In this document: in pieces, positions 35,107 through 42,854 of the stretch | Layout of the letters: each line of letters begins with the position of its first letter | Position numbering within the stretch: the stretch's first letter is position 1 | Origin: Gymnodinialimonas sp. 57CJ19 | Lineage (GTDB): Bacteria > Pseudomonadota > Alphaproteobacteria > Rhodobacterales > Rhodobacteraceae | Length of the DNA stretch: 64,000 bases | Assembly: GCF_038396845.1 (NCBI RefSeq) | Contig: NZ_CP151587.1 | Span: 532,001 to 596,000 of the forward strand | Reading direction: 5' to 3' | Notes under the pieces: model-generated | Databases searched by the model: none | What the model was told of the DNA's origin: nothing | What the model saw: only the letters and a program-made list of their open reading frames with translations | Made by a program: the position numbers and the translations under genes

Positions 35107-36507
35107 ATGGCGAAAAAATCGTCTACCCGTACGGGACGCGAGAAATCCCAAGACGAGACTGTAACGCCAGAAAATGGCGCGGAAACCGATGGCGCGGGTG
35201 CGGGCGCGGGCGCAATGGGTGGCGATACGGTCTTGGTGGGCGATGACACCCTGGGCGAAGACAGTGTCGCGGCTGAACCTGCGGCCGGCGACCAGGTCAC
35301 GATTGAACCCGGCGACACGACAGCGGCAGAGGTCGATGCTGACGACCCGGCACAAACCGAGATCCTCGATGCGGAACCGAAGCCGGAACCGGCGGCAGAG
35401 GCTGCCTCTGATCCGGCGCCCGATACCGCCCCGAATACGGACGTGGCCCCCGTGCCTGCCCCCGTCATCCACAAACGCGGACCGGGTATCTTTGCCCTGC
35501 TGCTTGGCGGTGTGGTCACCGCGGCTTTGGGCTATGGCGCCGCGATTTACGGCTACATCGGCAACATGGACACCAGCGCCACCGATACGGCCCTGGCCGA
35601 GGCTTTGGCTGCGATTGATGCCCAAGAAAACACGATCACCGCGCTACAGGCGGAAGTCGCAACCCTTGCCGCAGCGGAGCCTCCGGCTGTCCCAGAGGTT
35701 GACCTTTCGGGTGTAGAAGGCGCGATTGCGGGCGTGGCCAGTGATGTGGCGGGTTTAAGCACCGGGGTCGAGGCGCTGACAGGCCGCGTCGTGGCCTTGG
35801 AGGAACGGCCGATTTTCACCGGTGAAGTCGCCGCAGATACCGCCGCAATGACCGAAGCGGTTGAGGCGCTGGAAGCCCGCGTTGCCGCCGAGCAAGCCGC
35901 CGCCGCAGAGGCCGTTGCCGCCGCAGAGGCCGCGCAAGCCGCCGCCGCACAAGAGGCGCAAGCCGCCGCCGATGCAGCCGCCGCCGCCGTGGCAGAGGCC
36001 GAGGCTAACGCCGCCGCCACCGCTGCCGCGACCCAGGCGCAGGCCGCGCTTAGCCGGGTCCAGGTTGCCATGGCCGCCGGGGGGCCGTTCGCCGATGCCT
36101 TGGCCGACATCCCGGCCGATGTGCCCGAGGCGCTGTCTTCCGTGGCCGAGACCGGGGTGCCGACGCTGGAAGACCTGCAAGCCAGCTACCCCGCCGCGGC
36201 CCGTGCCGCGTTGCCGATTGCGCTGCGCGAAACCGCTGGTGATAGCACCACGGACCGGGTCGGCGCCTTCTTGATGGGCCAGATCGGCGGACGCTCGGTC
36301 GAGCCGCGCGAGGGCGATGACCCCGATGCCGTGCTCAGCCGCGCGGAGGCCGCCGTGGCGGCCGGGGATCTGCCAGCGGCCCTGTCCGAGTTGACCGCGC
36401 TGCCAGAAGGGGCGCAGGCGATGATGAACGATTGGGTTGCGCAGGTCGAAACCCGCGTTGCCGCTGATGCTGCGCTGGCGGAGCTTTCTGCCGCGCTTGA
36501 AAACTAA
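35107..36507 (+). CDS. Alphaproteobacterial mitofilin (Mic60) homologue
   Basis: This 466-residue protein has an acidic, disordered cytoplasmic N-terminus and one membrane helix (FALLLGGVVTAALGYGAAIYG, about 120-145). A long Ala/Glu coiled coil in the periplasm follows, then a C-terminal mitofilin domain (GAFLMGQIGGRSVEPREGDDP, and LPAALSELTALPEGAQAMM). Bacterial Mic60 shapes intracytoplasmic membranes and is the ancestor of the mitochondrial cristae protein. The ATG at 35107 is preferred; CAGGGGG lies upstream. The extremely Ala-rich stretch near 265-330 reflects the coiled coil. Confidence 0.9.
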   Translation: MAKKSSTRTGREKSQDETVTPENGAETDGAGAGAGAMGGDTVLVGDDTLGEDSVAAEPAAGDQVTIEPGDTTAAEVDADDPAQTEILDAEPKPEPAAEAASDPAPDTAPNTDVAPVPAPVIHKRGPGIFALLLGGVVTAALGYGAAIYGYIGNMDTSATDTALAEALAAIDAQENTITALQAEVATLAAAEPPAVPEVDLSGVEGAIAGVASDVAGLSTGVEALTGRVVALEERPIFTGEVAADTAAMTEAVEALEARVAAEQAAAAEAVAAAEAAQAAAAQEAQAAADAAAAAVAEAEANAAATAAATQAQAALSRVQVAMAAGGPFADALADIPADVPEALSSVAETGVPTLEDLQASYPAAARAALPIALRETAGDSTTDRVGAFLMGQIGGRSVEPREGDDPDAVLSRAEAAVAAGDLPAALSELTALPEGAQAMMNDWVAQVETRVAADAALAELSAALEN

Positions 36508-36562
36508 GGGCCCTTCCACAGGCCACCCGCGCCCTCAGGGGCCCAATGAAGGATCGCGCCGA

Positions 36563-38086
36563 ATGCTCTGGTCGCTGCTAAAAATCATGGTTTTCATCCT
36601 CATTGTCGTGGGGGCGGTGTTCGGCATCACCTACCTGACAGAGCTGGATAACCTTGGCCTGCTCATCGTCCTTGGGCGGGAATTTGTCATCACACCTCTG
36701 CTTGCGGTGGTGGGCGCGCTGGTGCTGCTTCTTGCGGTATGGATCCTGTTCAAGGTTGTCGGCCTGATCGTCGCGACCCTGCGTTTCCTGAACGGCGATG
36801 AAACCGCCGTCAGTCGCTACTTCGACCGCCGCTCGGAGCGGAAGGGGTATGAGGCGTTGAGCGACGGCATGATGGCGTTGGCCGCCGGCGAAGGCCGCCT
36901 GGCAATCCGCAAGGCCGAACGCGCGGGCAAATACCTTGGGCGACCCGAGTTGACGAACCTTGTGGTGGCTCAGGGCGCGCAGATGGTGGGCGACAAGGCG
37001 CTGGCGACCGAAACGTTCAAGGCCATGGTCACTGACGAACGCACCCGCTTTGTCGGCGTGCGCGGTCTGATGCAGCAAAAGCTGGACGAGGGCGACACGG
37101 ATACGGCGTTGAAGCTGGCTGAAAAGGCCTTGGTGCTGCGTCCCAAAAACGCCGATGTGCAGACGACGCTGATCTCTTTGCAATCGCGCTCCGAAGACTG
37201 GCAAGGCGCCCGTGGAACGCTGGCTGCTGCCCTGAAAGCGGGCAACGTGCCGCGTGACCTGCACCGCCGCCGCGATGCGGTGCTGGCGCTGGCCCATGCC
37301 CGTGACGCCATGGCCGAAGGTCAGGTTGTCACCGCCACCCGCGACGTGGCCGAAGCCAACCGTCTGGCCCCCGGCCTTGTGCCAGCCGCCGTCATGTCGG
37401 CCCGGATCGACGTGGAAGCCGGGCGCAAACGCCAAGCCGTAAAAACCATCCGCAAGGCCTGGGATCAGGCCCCGCACCCGGACCTCGCTGCCGCTTTCGC
37501 ATTGATCGAGCCGGACGAGACCCCGGCCCTGCGCCTGCGCCGCTTCCGCCCGCTGCTGAACAAGCACCAGGGCCACGCCGAAGTGCGGATGCTGGAGGCC
37601 GAGTTGCACATCGCGAACGAGGATTTCCCCGCCGCTCGCAAGGCGCTGGGTGATCTGGCGGAAACTGCCCCTACGGCGCGGTCCCTGACGATCATGGCCG
37701 CCGTTGAGCGGGGCGAAGGCGCCCCCGACCGGGTGGTGCGCGGCTGGCTTGCCCGCGCCGTGACGGCGCCGCGCGGCAACCAATGGATGTGCAACAACTG
37801 TGGCCATGTCCACGAAGACTGGACCCCGGTTTGCGCCAATTGCGAAAGCTTCGACACGCTGGAATGGGCCGAGGCGCGTCAGTCGGAGGCCTCCCTCGCG
37901 GGGCCAACCCAGATGCTGCCCCTGATCGTGGGGGCGCTGGAGGACCGTAGCGAGGAAGAAGACGAAGAAGAAGCTGAGGTCCTGGCAGAGGAGCCCGCTG
38001 CCCCCCAGGACCCTGCCCTGTTTGACGCGGAAGACGCCGAAGTGGCCGAAAATCCGGATACCGAAGCCGTAGAATCGCGAAATTAG
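36563..38086 (+). CDS. hemY: HemY-like TPR membrane protein with C-terminal zinc ribbon
   Basis: This 507-residue protein begins with two membrane helices (LKIMVFILIVVGAVFGITYL and LLAVVGALVLLLAVWILFKVV) typical of the HemY N-terminal domain. Helical repeats of TPR type follow. Near the end it has MCNNCGHVHEDWTPVCANC, a CxxC-N12-CxxC zinc ribbon like the rubredoxin-type domain of LapB. An acidic tail ends the protein. HemY of this type is not an oxidase; its role near heme synthesis is unclear. It is the last gene of the hemD-mic60-hemY run. AAGGA precedes the start. Confidence 0.88.
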   Translation: MLWSLLKIMVFILIVVGAVFGITYLTELDNLGLLIVLGREFVITPLLAVVGALVLLLAVWILFKVVGLIVATLRFLNGDETAVSRYFDRRSERKGYEALSDGMMALAAGEGRLAIRKAERAGKYLGRPELTNLVVAQGAQMVGDKALATETFKAMVTDERTRFVGVRGLMQQKLDEGDTDTALKLAEKALVLRPKNADVQTTLISLQSRSEDWQGARGTLAAALKAGNVPRDLHRRRDAVLALAHARDAMAEGQVVTATRDVAEANRLAPGLVPAAVMSARIDVEAGRKRQAVKTIRKAWDQAPHPDLAAAFALIEPDETPALRLRRFRPLLNKHQGHAEVRMLEAELHIANEDFPAARKALGDLAETAPTARSLTIMAAVERGEGAPDRVVRGWLARAVTAPRGNQWMCNNCGHVHEDWTPVCANCESFDTLEWAEARQSEASLAGPTQMLPLIVGALEDRSEEEDEEEAEVLAEEPAAPQDPALFDAEDAEVAENPDTEAVESRN

Positions 38087-38130
38087 GTCTATTCAATCGC
38101 CGTGCGCCTTGCTATCAGCGCGCGCGATAC

Positions 38131-38206
38131 GCCGCAGTAGCTCAGCTGGTAGAGCACATCATTCGTAATGATGGGGTCGGGGGTTCGAGTCCCTTCTGCG
38201 GCACCA
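38131..38206 (+). tRNA. tRNA-Thr (anticodon CGT)
   Basis: The acceptor arms GCCGCAG and CTGCGGC pair perfectly. The D-arm is GCTCAGCTGGTAGAGC, the anticodon stem is CATCA/TGATG with loop TTCGTAA (anticodon CGT, reading ACG). The T-loop is TTCGAGT. The 3' CCA is encoded (38204-38206). The gene is single and follows hemY by 44 bp. Confidence 0.95.
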
Positions 38207-38533
38207 CTTTCCACTCCGGACATGGTCAGAGACATCCCATGGGTCCGCCGCGCGGGTGCCCGAGTGTATCGAAATACAACGGCGGCGTCGGGGTCGCTTG
38301 CAGGGACTGATGCTGTGCGCGCGCCCTGCTGTGCCTAAACAACGCCCCGTTCCCATCTGAAAAGCGCCATAGTTCCCACCTAGACATTAATGAACGAGGG
38401 CCCGTCCGAGCATTTGCCGACGCGCCATGTAACTTCGTAACGAGAGCATCCGATACGGCCAAACCCGTTTGGGAGCCGTTCAGATACTGAAAGTAACTTC
38501 CGAAGCTTAACTCATTGTCCGAGGTTCAAACCG
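38207..38533. other. Intergenic region after tRNA-Thr
   Basis: These 327 bases carry no ORF or RNA gene that I can support. No integrase or duplicated tRNA 3' end is visible, so there is no sign of an integrated element at this tRNA. The promoter of the receiver-domain gene should be at the right end. Confidence 0.55.
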
Positions 38534-38938
38534 ATGACCAATACATTGCCAAAGGTTCTTCACGTTGATGATGACCTCGACATCCTGGAAGTCTCCAGGT
38601 TGGCGTTGGAAACCGTCGGCGGTCTGGAAGTTGTTCAGTTTTCTTCCGGCTACAAAGCGGTGGAGAACGCTACGACCCTTCACCCGGATTTCTTCTTGCT
38701 GGACGTGATGATGCCCGGAATTGACGGGATCGAGACGTTGCAGAAGCTCCGCGGCATACCGGAGTTCAGCGGCACCCCGGCGGTTTTCATGACGGCCAAG
38801 GCTTCGCCCGATGACATTGCCGCCCTGCTTGAATGTGGCGCGGTGTCGGTTATCAAAAAGCCTTTCGATCCCATGACCTTGGCGGACGAGATTGTCGATC
38901 TGTGGCAGAACTCGCGCCAGAGCATCGCCGCCGCCTGA
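38534..38938 (+). CDS. Single-domain response regulator
   Basis: This 134-residue protein is a receiver domain alone. It has the acidic pocket HVDDDLDI, phospho-acceptor Asp57 in FLLDVMMPGIDG, Thr88 in FMTAK, and Lys108/109 in IKKPFDP. With no output domain it would act by protein contact or as a phosphate shuttle. The gene converges with a membrane histidine kinase 253 bp away, which lacks a receiver domain, so the two are candidate partners. A terminator follows. Confidence 0.93.
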   Translation: MTNTLPKVLHVDDDLDILEVSRLALETVGGLEVVQFSSGYKAVENATTLHPDFFLLDVMMPGIDGIETLQKLRGIPEFSGTPAVFMTAKASPDDIAALLECGAVSVIKKPFDPMTLADEIVDLWQNSRQSIAAA

Positions 38939-38957
38939 TCGCTGTAAACCACCACCG

Positions 38958-38991
38958 AAGGCCCCTTCCTTGGTTGAGAGGGGCCTTTTTT
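38958..38991 (+). terminator. Rho-independent terminator after the receiver gene
   Basis: AAGGCCCCT (38958-38966) pairs with AGGGGCCTT (38979-38987) and a T run follows. Confidence 0.88.
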
Positions 38992-39191
38992 GCGGCCCCG
39001 CGGCGCCGCCTTCAACGATCCCCGCAGCCCTGCGTGGGACCTGCTTTCCCTCCCCCTCCCCCCTGACAAGAGAGCACAGGCAGCAACGTGCCAATGCATC
39101 AAGGCCCGGTCGCGCGTTGGCGACGGGCCCTGCATTTTGCGATCTTGTTTGGCCAGACCAGGCGCACCGCAGTGCGACCACGCCAAAACCG

Positions 39192-40604
39192 TCAGGCGGC
39201 GTGGTCCAGCGGTTTCCCTGAAGGGTCGTCCGTAGCGTTGTCAACGTGCAGGCGGTCAAACTCCACGAAGAACGTGGTCCCGACCCCCAACTTGCTGACG
39301 TAGTCGATCGTCGCGTTGTGCCTCTCGACAATCTGCTTGCTGATATTAAGGCCAAGACCCGTGCCCCCTACCCGGCGAATGTTGGACGAATCCACTTGGC
39401 TGAACTTGCCAAAGACGCAATCCCGAGCGCCGCTTGGAATGCCCGAGCCTTCGTCTTGCACCGAGATGCGGACACGGTCGTCGATGGTCTCCACCCGCAC
39501 CTGCACCACGTCCCCCTCTTCCGAGAACTTCGCGGCATTGGACAGCAAGTTGCCCATCACCTGGATCAGACGGATTCGGTCGCCGGAAATCTTGCAATCC
39601 TCTTGGCAGAAGTCAGTTGTGACGCGAATGCCCAGTTTGCTGGCAAACCCTTCCGTGGATTCGACCGCATCTTGCACCAGGTCGTTCGCATCCACTGGTT
39701 TGAAGTGGAACTTCAGTTCTCCTGCTTCAATCTTCTGCATATCGAGGAGGTCTTCGATCAGGGCCGCAAGGCGTTGGCCGTTCTTGGTCGCAATACCCAC
39801 AACGGGTTTGAGGTTGGGGGGCAAAGTGCCGAGCTTGTCGTTGTTGATCAATTCAAGCGACCCGATGATCGACGTCAAAGGTGTGCGCAATTCGTGGCTG
39901 ACAGTCGCGAGAAACCGGGATTTTACCTCCAAGGCCGCTTTGGTGCGCTCGTTTTCTTCCCGGATCAGCTTCATCTGCTGAAGCCGCTCTTTGTAGCTAA
40001 GGTAAAACTTCGCCGAAATGTCGGCGATAAAGTAGAGCACGAAGATGATCGTGAAGAATTCCAACCAGATCGAGGAATCGAAAGACGGCATGAAACGCAC
40101 CACATCAAGGAACGCGATACATAGGAAAGCAACGGCATAGACCGACAGGCGAAGCAGAAGAATGCCAACCATTTGGCTGTTGTACATCGCCGCAAAGACA
40201 GAGGCCGAGAACAGGAAGAACAGAGGCGTGAAATGACCGGGCGACGTTTGCAGGAATGCAATGTTCACGATGAACAGGCCAATCGCGACGCTGCTTAAAA
40301 CCGTGTTGCGGGCGATGCGCCTTAGAATGCGCCCTCCCATGACCGGATCTTCGCCGTCCCATGACCGGGATTGACGCCCCAGAATCACATCAAGCATTTC
40401 GGTGATCGCCACCAAGGCGTAGCAGGTGAAGATCGCGTAGGGGTCAAAGTAGAGCGCCGTAAGAATTGCCGCCCCCAGAAAGCTGACCTGCCGCTGCCAA
40501 ACCAGTTGGTTTGCAAGGGTGATATAGTCCTTGATGTGCTGCTCACGGCCTTCAGAGTTGAACCAATCGCCCCTGTTTGCCCACATTGTTTTCAACTGCT
40601 GCAT
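39192..40604 (-). CDS. Membrane-bound sensor histidine kinase
   Basis: This 470-residue kinase has an N-terminal block of about six membrane helices (roughly 35-210), a short coiled coil, an HisKA domain with FLATVSHELRTPLTSIIGSLEL, and an HATPase domain with NLLSNAAKFS, DEGSGIP and GGTGLGLNISKQIV. It has no PAS or receiver domain. The membrane part presumably senses a lipid-soluble or membrane signal. It is convergent with the lone receiver gene. It reads toward that gene and away from the acyltransferase gene at 40.8-41.5 kb, which is on the same strand upstream. Confidence 0.92.
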   Translation of the reverse strand: MQQLKTMWANRGDWFNSEGREQHIKDYITLANQLVWQRQVSFLGAAILTALYFDPYAIFTCYALVAITEMLDVILGRQSRSWDGEDPVMGGRILRRIARNTVLSSVAIGLFIVNIAFLQTSPGHFTPLFFLFSASVFAAMYNSQMVGILLLRLSVYAVAFLCIAFLDVVRFMPSFDSSIWLEFFTIIFVLYFIADISAKFYLSYKERLQQMKLIREENERTKAALEVKSRFLATVSHELRTPLTSIIGSLELINNDKLGTLPPNLKPVVGIATKNGQRLAALIEDLLDMQKIEAGELKFHFKPVDANDLVQDAVESTEGFASKLGIRVTTDFCQEDCKISGDRIRLIQVMGNLLSNAAKFSEEGDVVQVRVETIDDRVRISVQDEGSGIPSGARDCVFGKFSQVDSSNIRRVGGTGLGLNISKQIVERHNATIDYVSKLGVGTTFFVEFDRLHVDNATDDPSGKPLDHAA

Positions 40605-40734
40605 AATGCTTCCACCTCTTTCGTAGGGTTAGAAGTACCTGAGAAATGCGACTAAATTTGTTCATTCGCGCGGCGGGACAGCGCCTTTTTACCCCGTTTG
40701 GGGCAGAGGCGTGGCAGATAAATCAACGAGACAT

Positions 40735-40773
40735 AGGCAAAGCACAGCCCCGGTCGGGGCCATGACTTTGCCT
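40735..40773 (-). terminator. Hairpin after the acyltransferase gene
   Basis: AGGCAAAG (40735-40742) pairs with CTTTGCCT (40766-40773), with an inner GCCCC/GGGGC stem (40747-40751/40756-40760). It lies 22 bp after the acyltransferase stop on the minus strand and separates that operon from the kinase gene. Confidence 0.7.
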
Positions 40774-40795
40774 TGAAAGGCGAACGCCAAGGCTA

Positions 40796-41485
40796 TCAGG
40801 CAGCCTTTGGATTCGCGATCCTGAAGGAAGGATAGATCCCGGCAAGCTCGGGGAATGCGATGTTGGCATGGGGCACCTCGTCCACCGGGCCGAACACCGG
40901 GGTGCGGGCAAGAACGGCCGCGCGCTGCTCTCGCACCTTGGCGGTGAGAAGCTGGATCGGCTTCTTCAGGCCCGGATAGCTGCGAGGTTCTGACACGATC
41001 TCGTACCCCAGGTACCGACGGTAAAACGCCGAATGCTCGGCCCGCACAGGGGCAAGGGCCAGGTCGATGTCATAGAACATCGTGGCAAGGAACGGGATGC
41101 GCAGCGCAAGAAAGTGCAACGGAACGCGGCGCTTGCGGGCGGCAGGGTCGATCACGAAACGGGTCGAATCCAGCGCCGTTTTACTAAGATTGATGTCGTC
41201 CATGATCTCGGGGAAGACTTCCAGCGTCGGAGAGGCATAGGAAAGCTGGGACAAAAGATGCAGCCGGACAGCGGCGAAGATCTCTCCGTCGTATTCAACC
41301 GCGACGTGGACGCAGTTCGGGGTTTCGTCGAACGGGTCCGTCATCATCTGCCGCTCATTCGCGGGAATGGACTTTTCGGCGCGGTAACAATTGTAGCGCA
41401 GGCGGTACACGTCCTCGAGGTCTTGGTCCGAGCTCAGCACCCGGTAGCGAGCGCGTTTGAGTGCTTCGATGACTTGATTATTCAT
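40796..41485 (-). CDS. N-acyltransferase of the FeeM/LuxI-like GNAT type
   Basis: This 229-residue protein carries the features of N-acyl amino acid synthases and, more distantly, acyl-homoserine-lactone synthases. YRLRYNCYRAEKS near 27-39 and TDPFDET at 49-55 stand for the substrate-binding loop. Next come GEIFAAVRLHLLS at 67-79 and DSTRFVIDP at 106-114, the counterpart of the ESRF block of LuxI. Such enzymes take an acyl chain from acyl-ACP. The ATG at 41485 is preferred because GAGG lies 6 bases upstream; 41491 is in frame. The preceding methyltransferase gene overlaps it by 8 bases. Its substrate is unknown. Confidence 0.68.
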   Translation of the reverse strand: MNNQVIEALKRARYRVLSSDQDLEDVYRLRYNCYRAEKSIPANERQMMTDPFDETPNCVHVAVEYDGEIFAAVRLHLLSQLSYASPTLEVFPEIMDDINLSKTALDSTRFVIDPAARKRRVPLHFLALRIPFLATMFYDIDLALAPVRAEHSAFYRRYLGYEIVSEPRSYPGLKKPIQLLTAKVREQRAAVLARTPVFGPVDEVPHANIAFPELAGIYPSFRIANPKAA

Positions 41486-42272
41486 GGTCATCCTCGCCCG
41501 TGCCTACCGGTGCCCGGCACACCAAAAGGTCGCTGTAGCCGCGATACACCGTGTCTTCGCGGTGGATTTCAAACCCCGCCGCCGTGACAGCCGACGCGAG
41601 TTCTTCCGCACTATGGGTCCAGTAGACACCCTTTTGTTGCGCGTCGTAGATCGCGGAATTCTGCTTGGCGATTTCGCGCCCTTGCCAGAAAATCCGCAAA
41701 GCGCCCAACAAGCCGTGCTTGGCCTTGATGCTGCGAAACAGGTAGCGGCGCCAATCGGCCACATCCATGTCGCGCCCCAGGTCCACAAGGAACAGCCAAC
41801 CGCCGGGCCGGAGCAATCGGCGCAGATCCTTCAGGCGCTGTTGCGGATTTGGCATCGCGTAGATCGCGTGAACGCAAACGATCAGGTCCGCCTGATGGGA
41901 TGGCGAATAACTTTCGAGCGCGACATTGTCGTAGGTGATATTTGGATGCGCCGACATTTTGGCTTTTGCCGCGGCAATCATGCCGGGATCGGGTTCGGCC
42001 AGATGTATTTCGGCGTCGGGGCAGGCAATCGCCGCCCTTTCGGTGTAATTTCCCGTGCCCCCGCCAATGTCATAAATCAGCTTTGGCGTTTCAATTGAGG
42101 CGAGGAATGTATCGAACGATGCAAGGATCGCCTGATACTCTGGATTGTGTTCAGACAGCAGATCATATGCCGTGGCATAGGCGCTCCAATCGGCCCGCAC
42201 CGATTGGTCTGCTGTTTCTGATTGATAGACGTCAAGGGGCATTGCCCCGTCAGCGTGAGCGCGTGACGGCAT
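41478..42272 (-). CDS. Class I SAM-dependent methyltransferase
   Basis: This 264-residue protein has the SAM-binding motif LIYDIGGGTGNYTERAA, an acidic LAEPDPGM at the end of the second strand, and LRRLLRPGGWLFLVDLG. The ATG at 42272 (GGAG 9 bases upstream) is chosen over a TTG at 42287. It overlaps the acyltransferase start, so the two are translationally coupled and probably modify one product. The likely substrate is small, because the family (UbiE/Methyltransf_11 type) acts on quinones, lipids and natural products. Confidence 0.85.
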   Translation of the reverse strand: MPSRAHADGAMPLDVYQSETADQSVRADWSAYATAYDLLSEHNPEYQAILASFDTFLASIETPKLIYDIGGGTGNYTERAAIACPDAEIHLAEPDPGMIAAAKAKMSAHPNITYDNVALESYSPSHQADLIVCVHAIYAMPNPQQRLKDLRRLLRPGGWLFLVDLGRDMDVADWRRYLFRSIKAKHGLLGALRIFWQGREIAKQNSAIYDAQQKGVYWTHSAEELASAVTAAGFEIHREDTVYRGYSDLLVCRAPVGTGEDDHE

Positions 42273-42854
42273 GGGAAGAGTCTCCAAAATTCAACTGCGT
42301 GCGAATGAATATGCGACTCGTTACCCTGCCCAAAATGTGCCTTCAGATTGCCACATTTGCAAGGCCATTTCAGGGGCGCGCGTCCTTTTGGTCGCTGATT
42401 TTACTCAATAAATGATGAGTCAGCAAAATAGGAAACCCGCAAATATCACAGCGTTTCCTGGTGTTTTCGAAGGAAAAGACGCGCGGACCTCGACGTCGCA
42501 AAACGTGGCGTAAAAATGGCAAAATTGTCAAAAATTAGGCAATATTTTCATCGACGGGCCGGAAAACAGCCCCATTTATCGGAGAGCAATGAGGCAGCGC
42601 GATGGGCGCAGCAACGTTGGAGTCGGTATGAAAGTCGAATCTATCTATGGGGATCCGGTCACTCTGTATCTTATCGCTCATTTCGTGGGCTTCGCCCCTC
42701 ATGACAACGTCAACGCCGCCCCTTCCAACCGCGTGATACATGCAATGCGCCGCAAGGCCGCGAAGGAATAGGTCGCGCCCTTCGCCAAAGAATTCTGCGC
42801 CAGATGCGCGGCGTACTTTACAGAAGCGATCACGACAGGCTCTAATCGGGGTCA
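42273..42854. promoter_or_regulatory. Divergent control region of the two biosynthetic operons
   Basis: These 582 bases separate the methyltransferase-acyltransferase operon from the flavoprotein-PKS operon. The centre (about 42410-42560) is clearly AT-richer than the surroundings and contains AATTGTC and AATATTTTC strings. Two short frames (42516-42704, 42589-42771) look accidental. The length is unusual for two small operons and leaves room for regulator sites or a small RNA, but I cannot assign any. Confidence 0.5.

Noticed and set aside
38131..38533. Integration site at tRNA-Thr
   Set aside because: No integrase and no repeated tRNA 3' end found in the window.
40796..41485. Calling this gene a LuxI-type AHL synthase
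   Set aside because: The ESRF block reads DSTRF and no LuxR-type gene is adjacent; the more general FeeM-like acyltransferase call is safer.
42516..42771. Short frames in the divergent control region
   Set aside because: They overlap each other, lack ribosome sites and show no recognisable pattern; more likely regulatory DNA.
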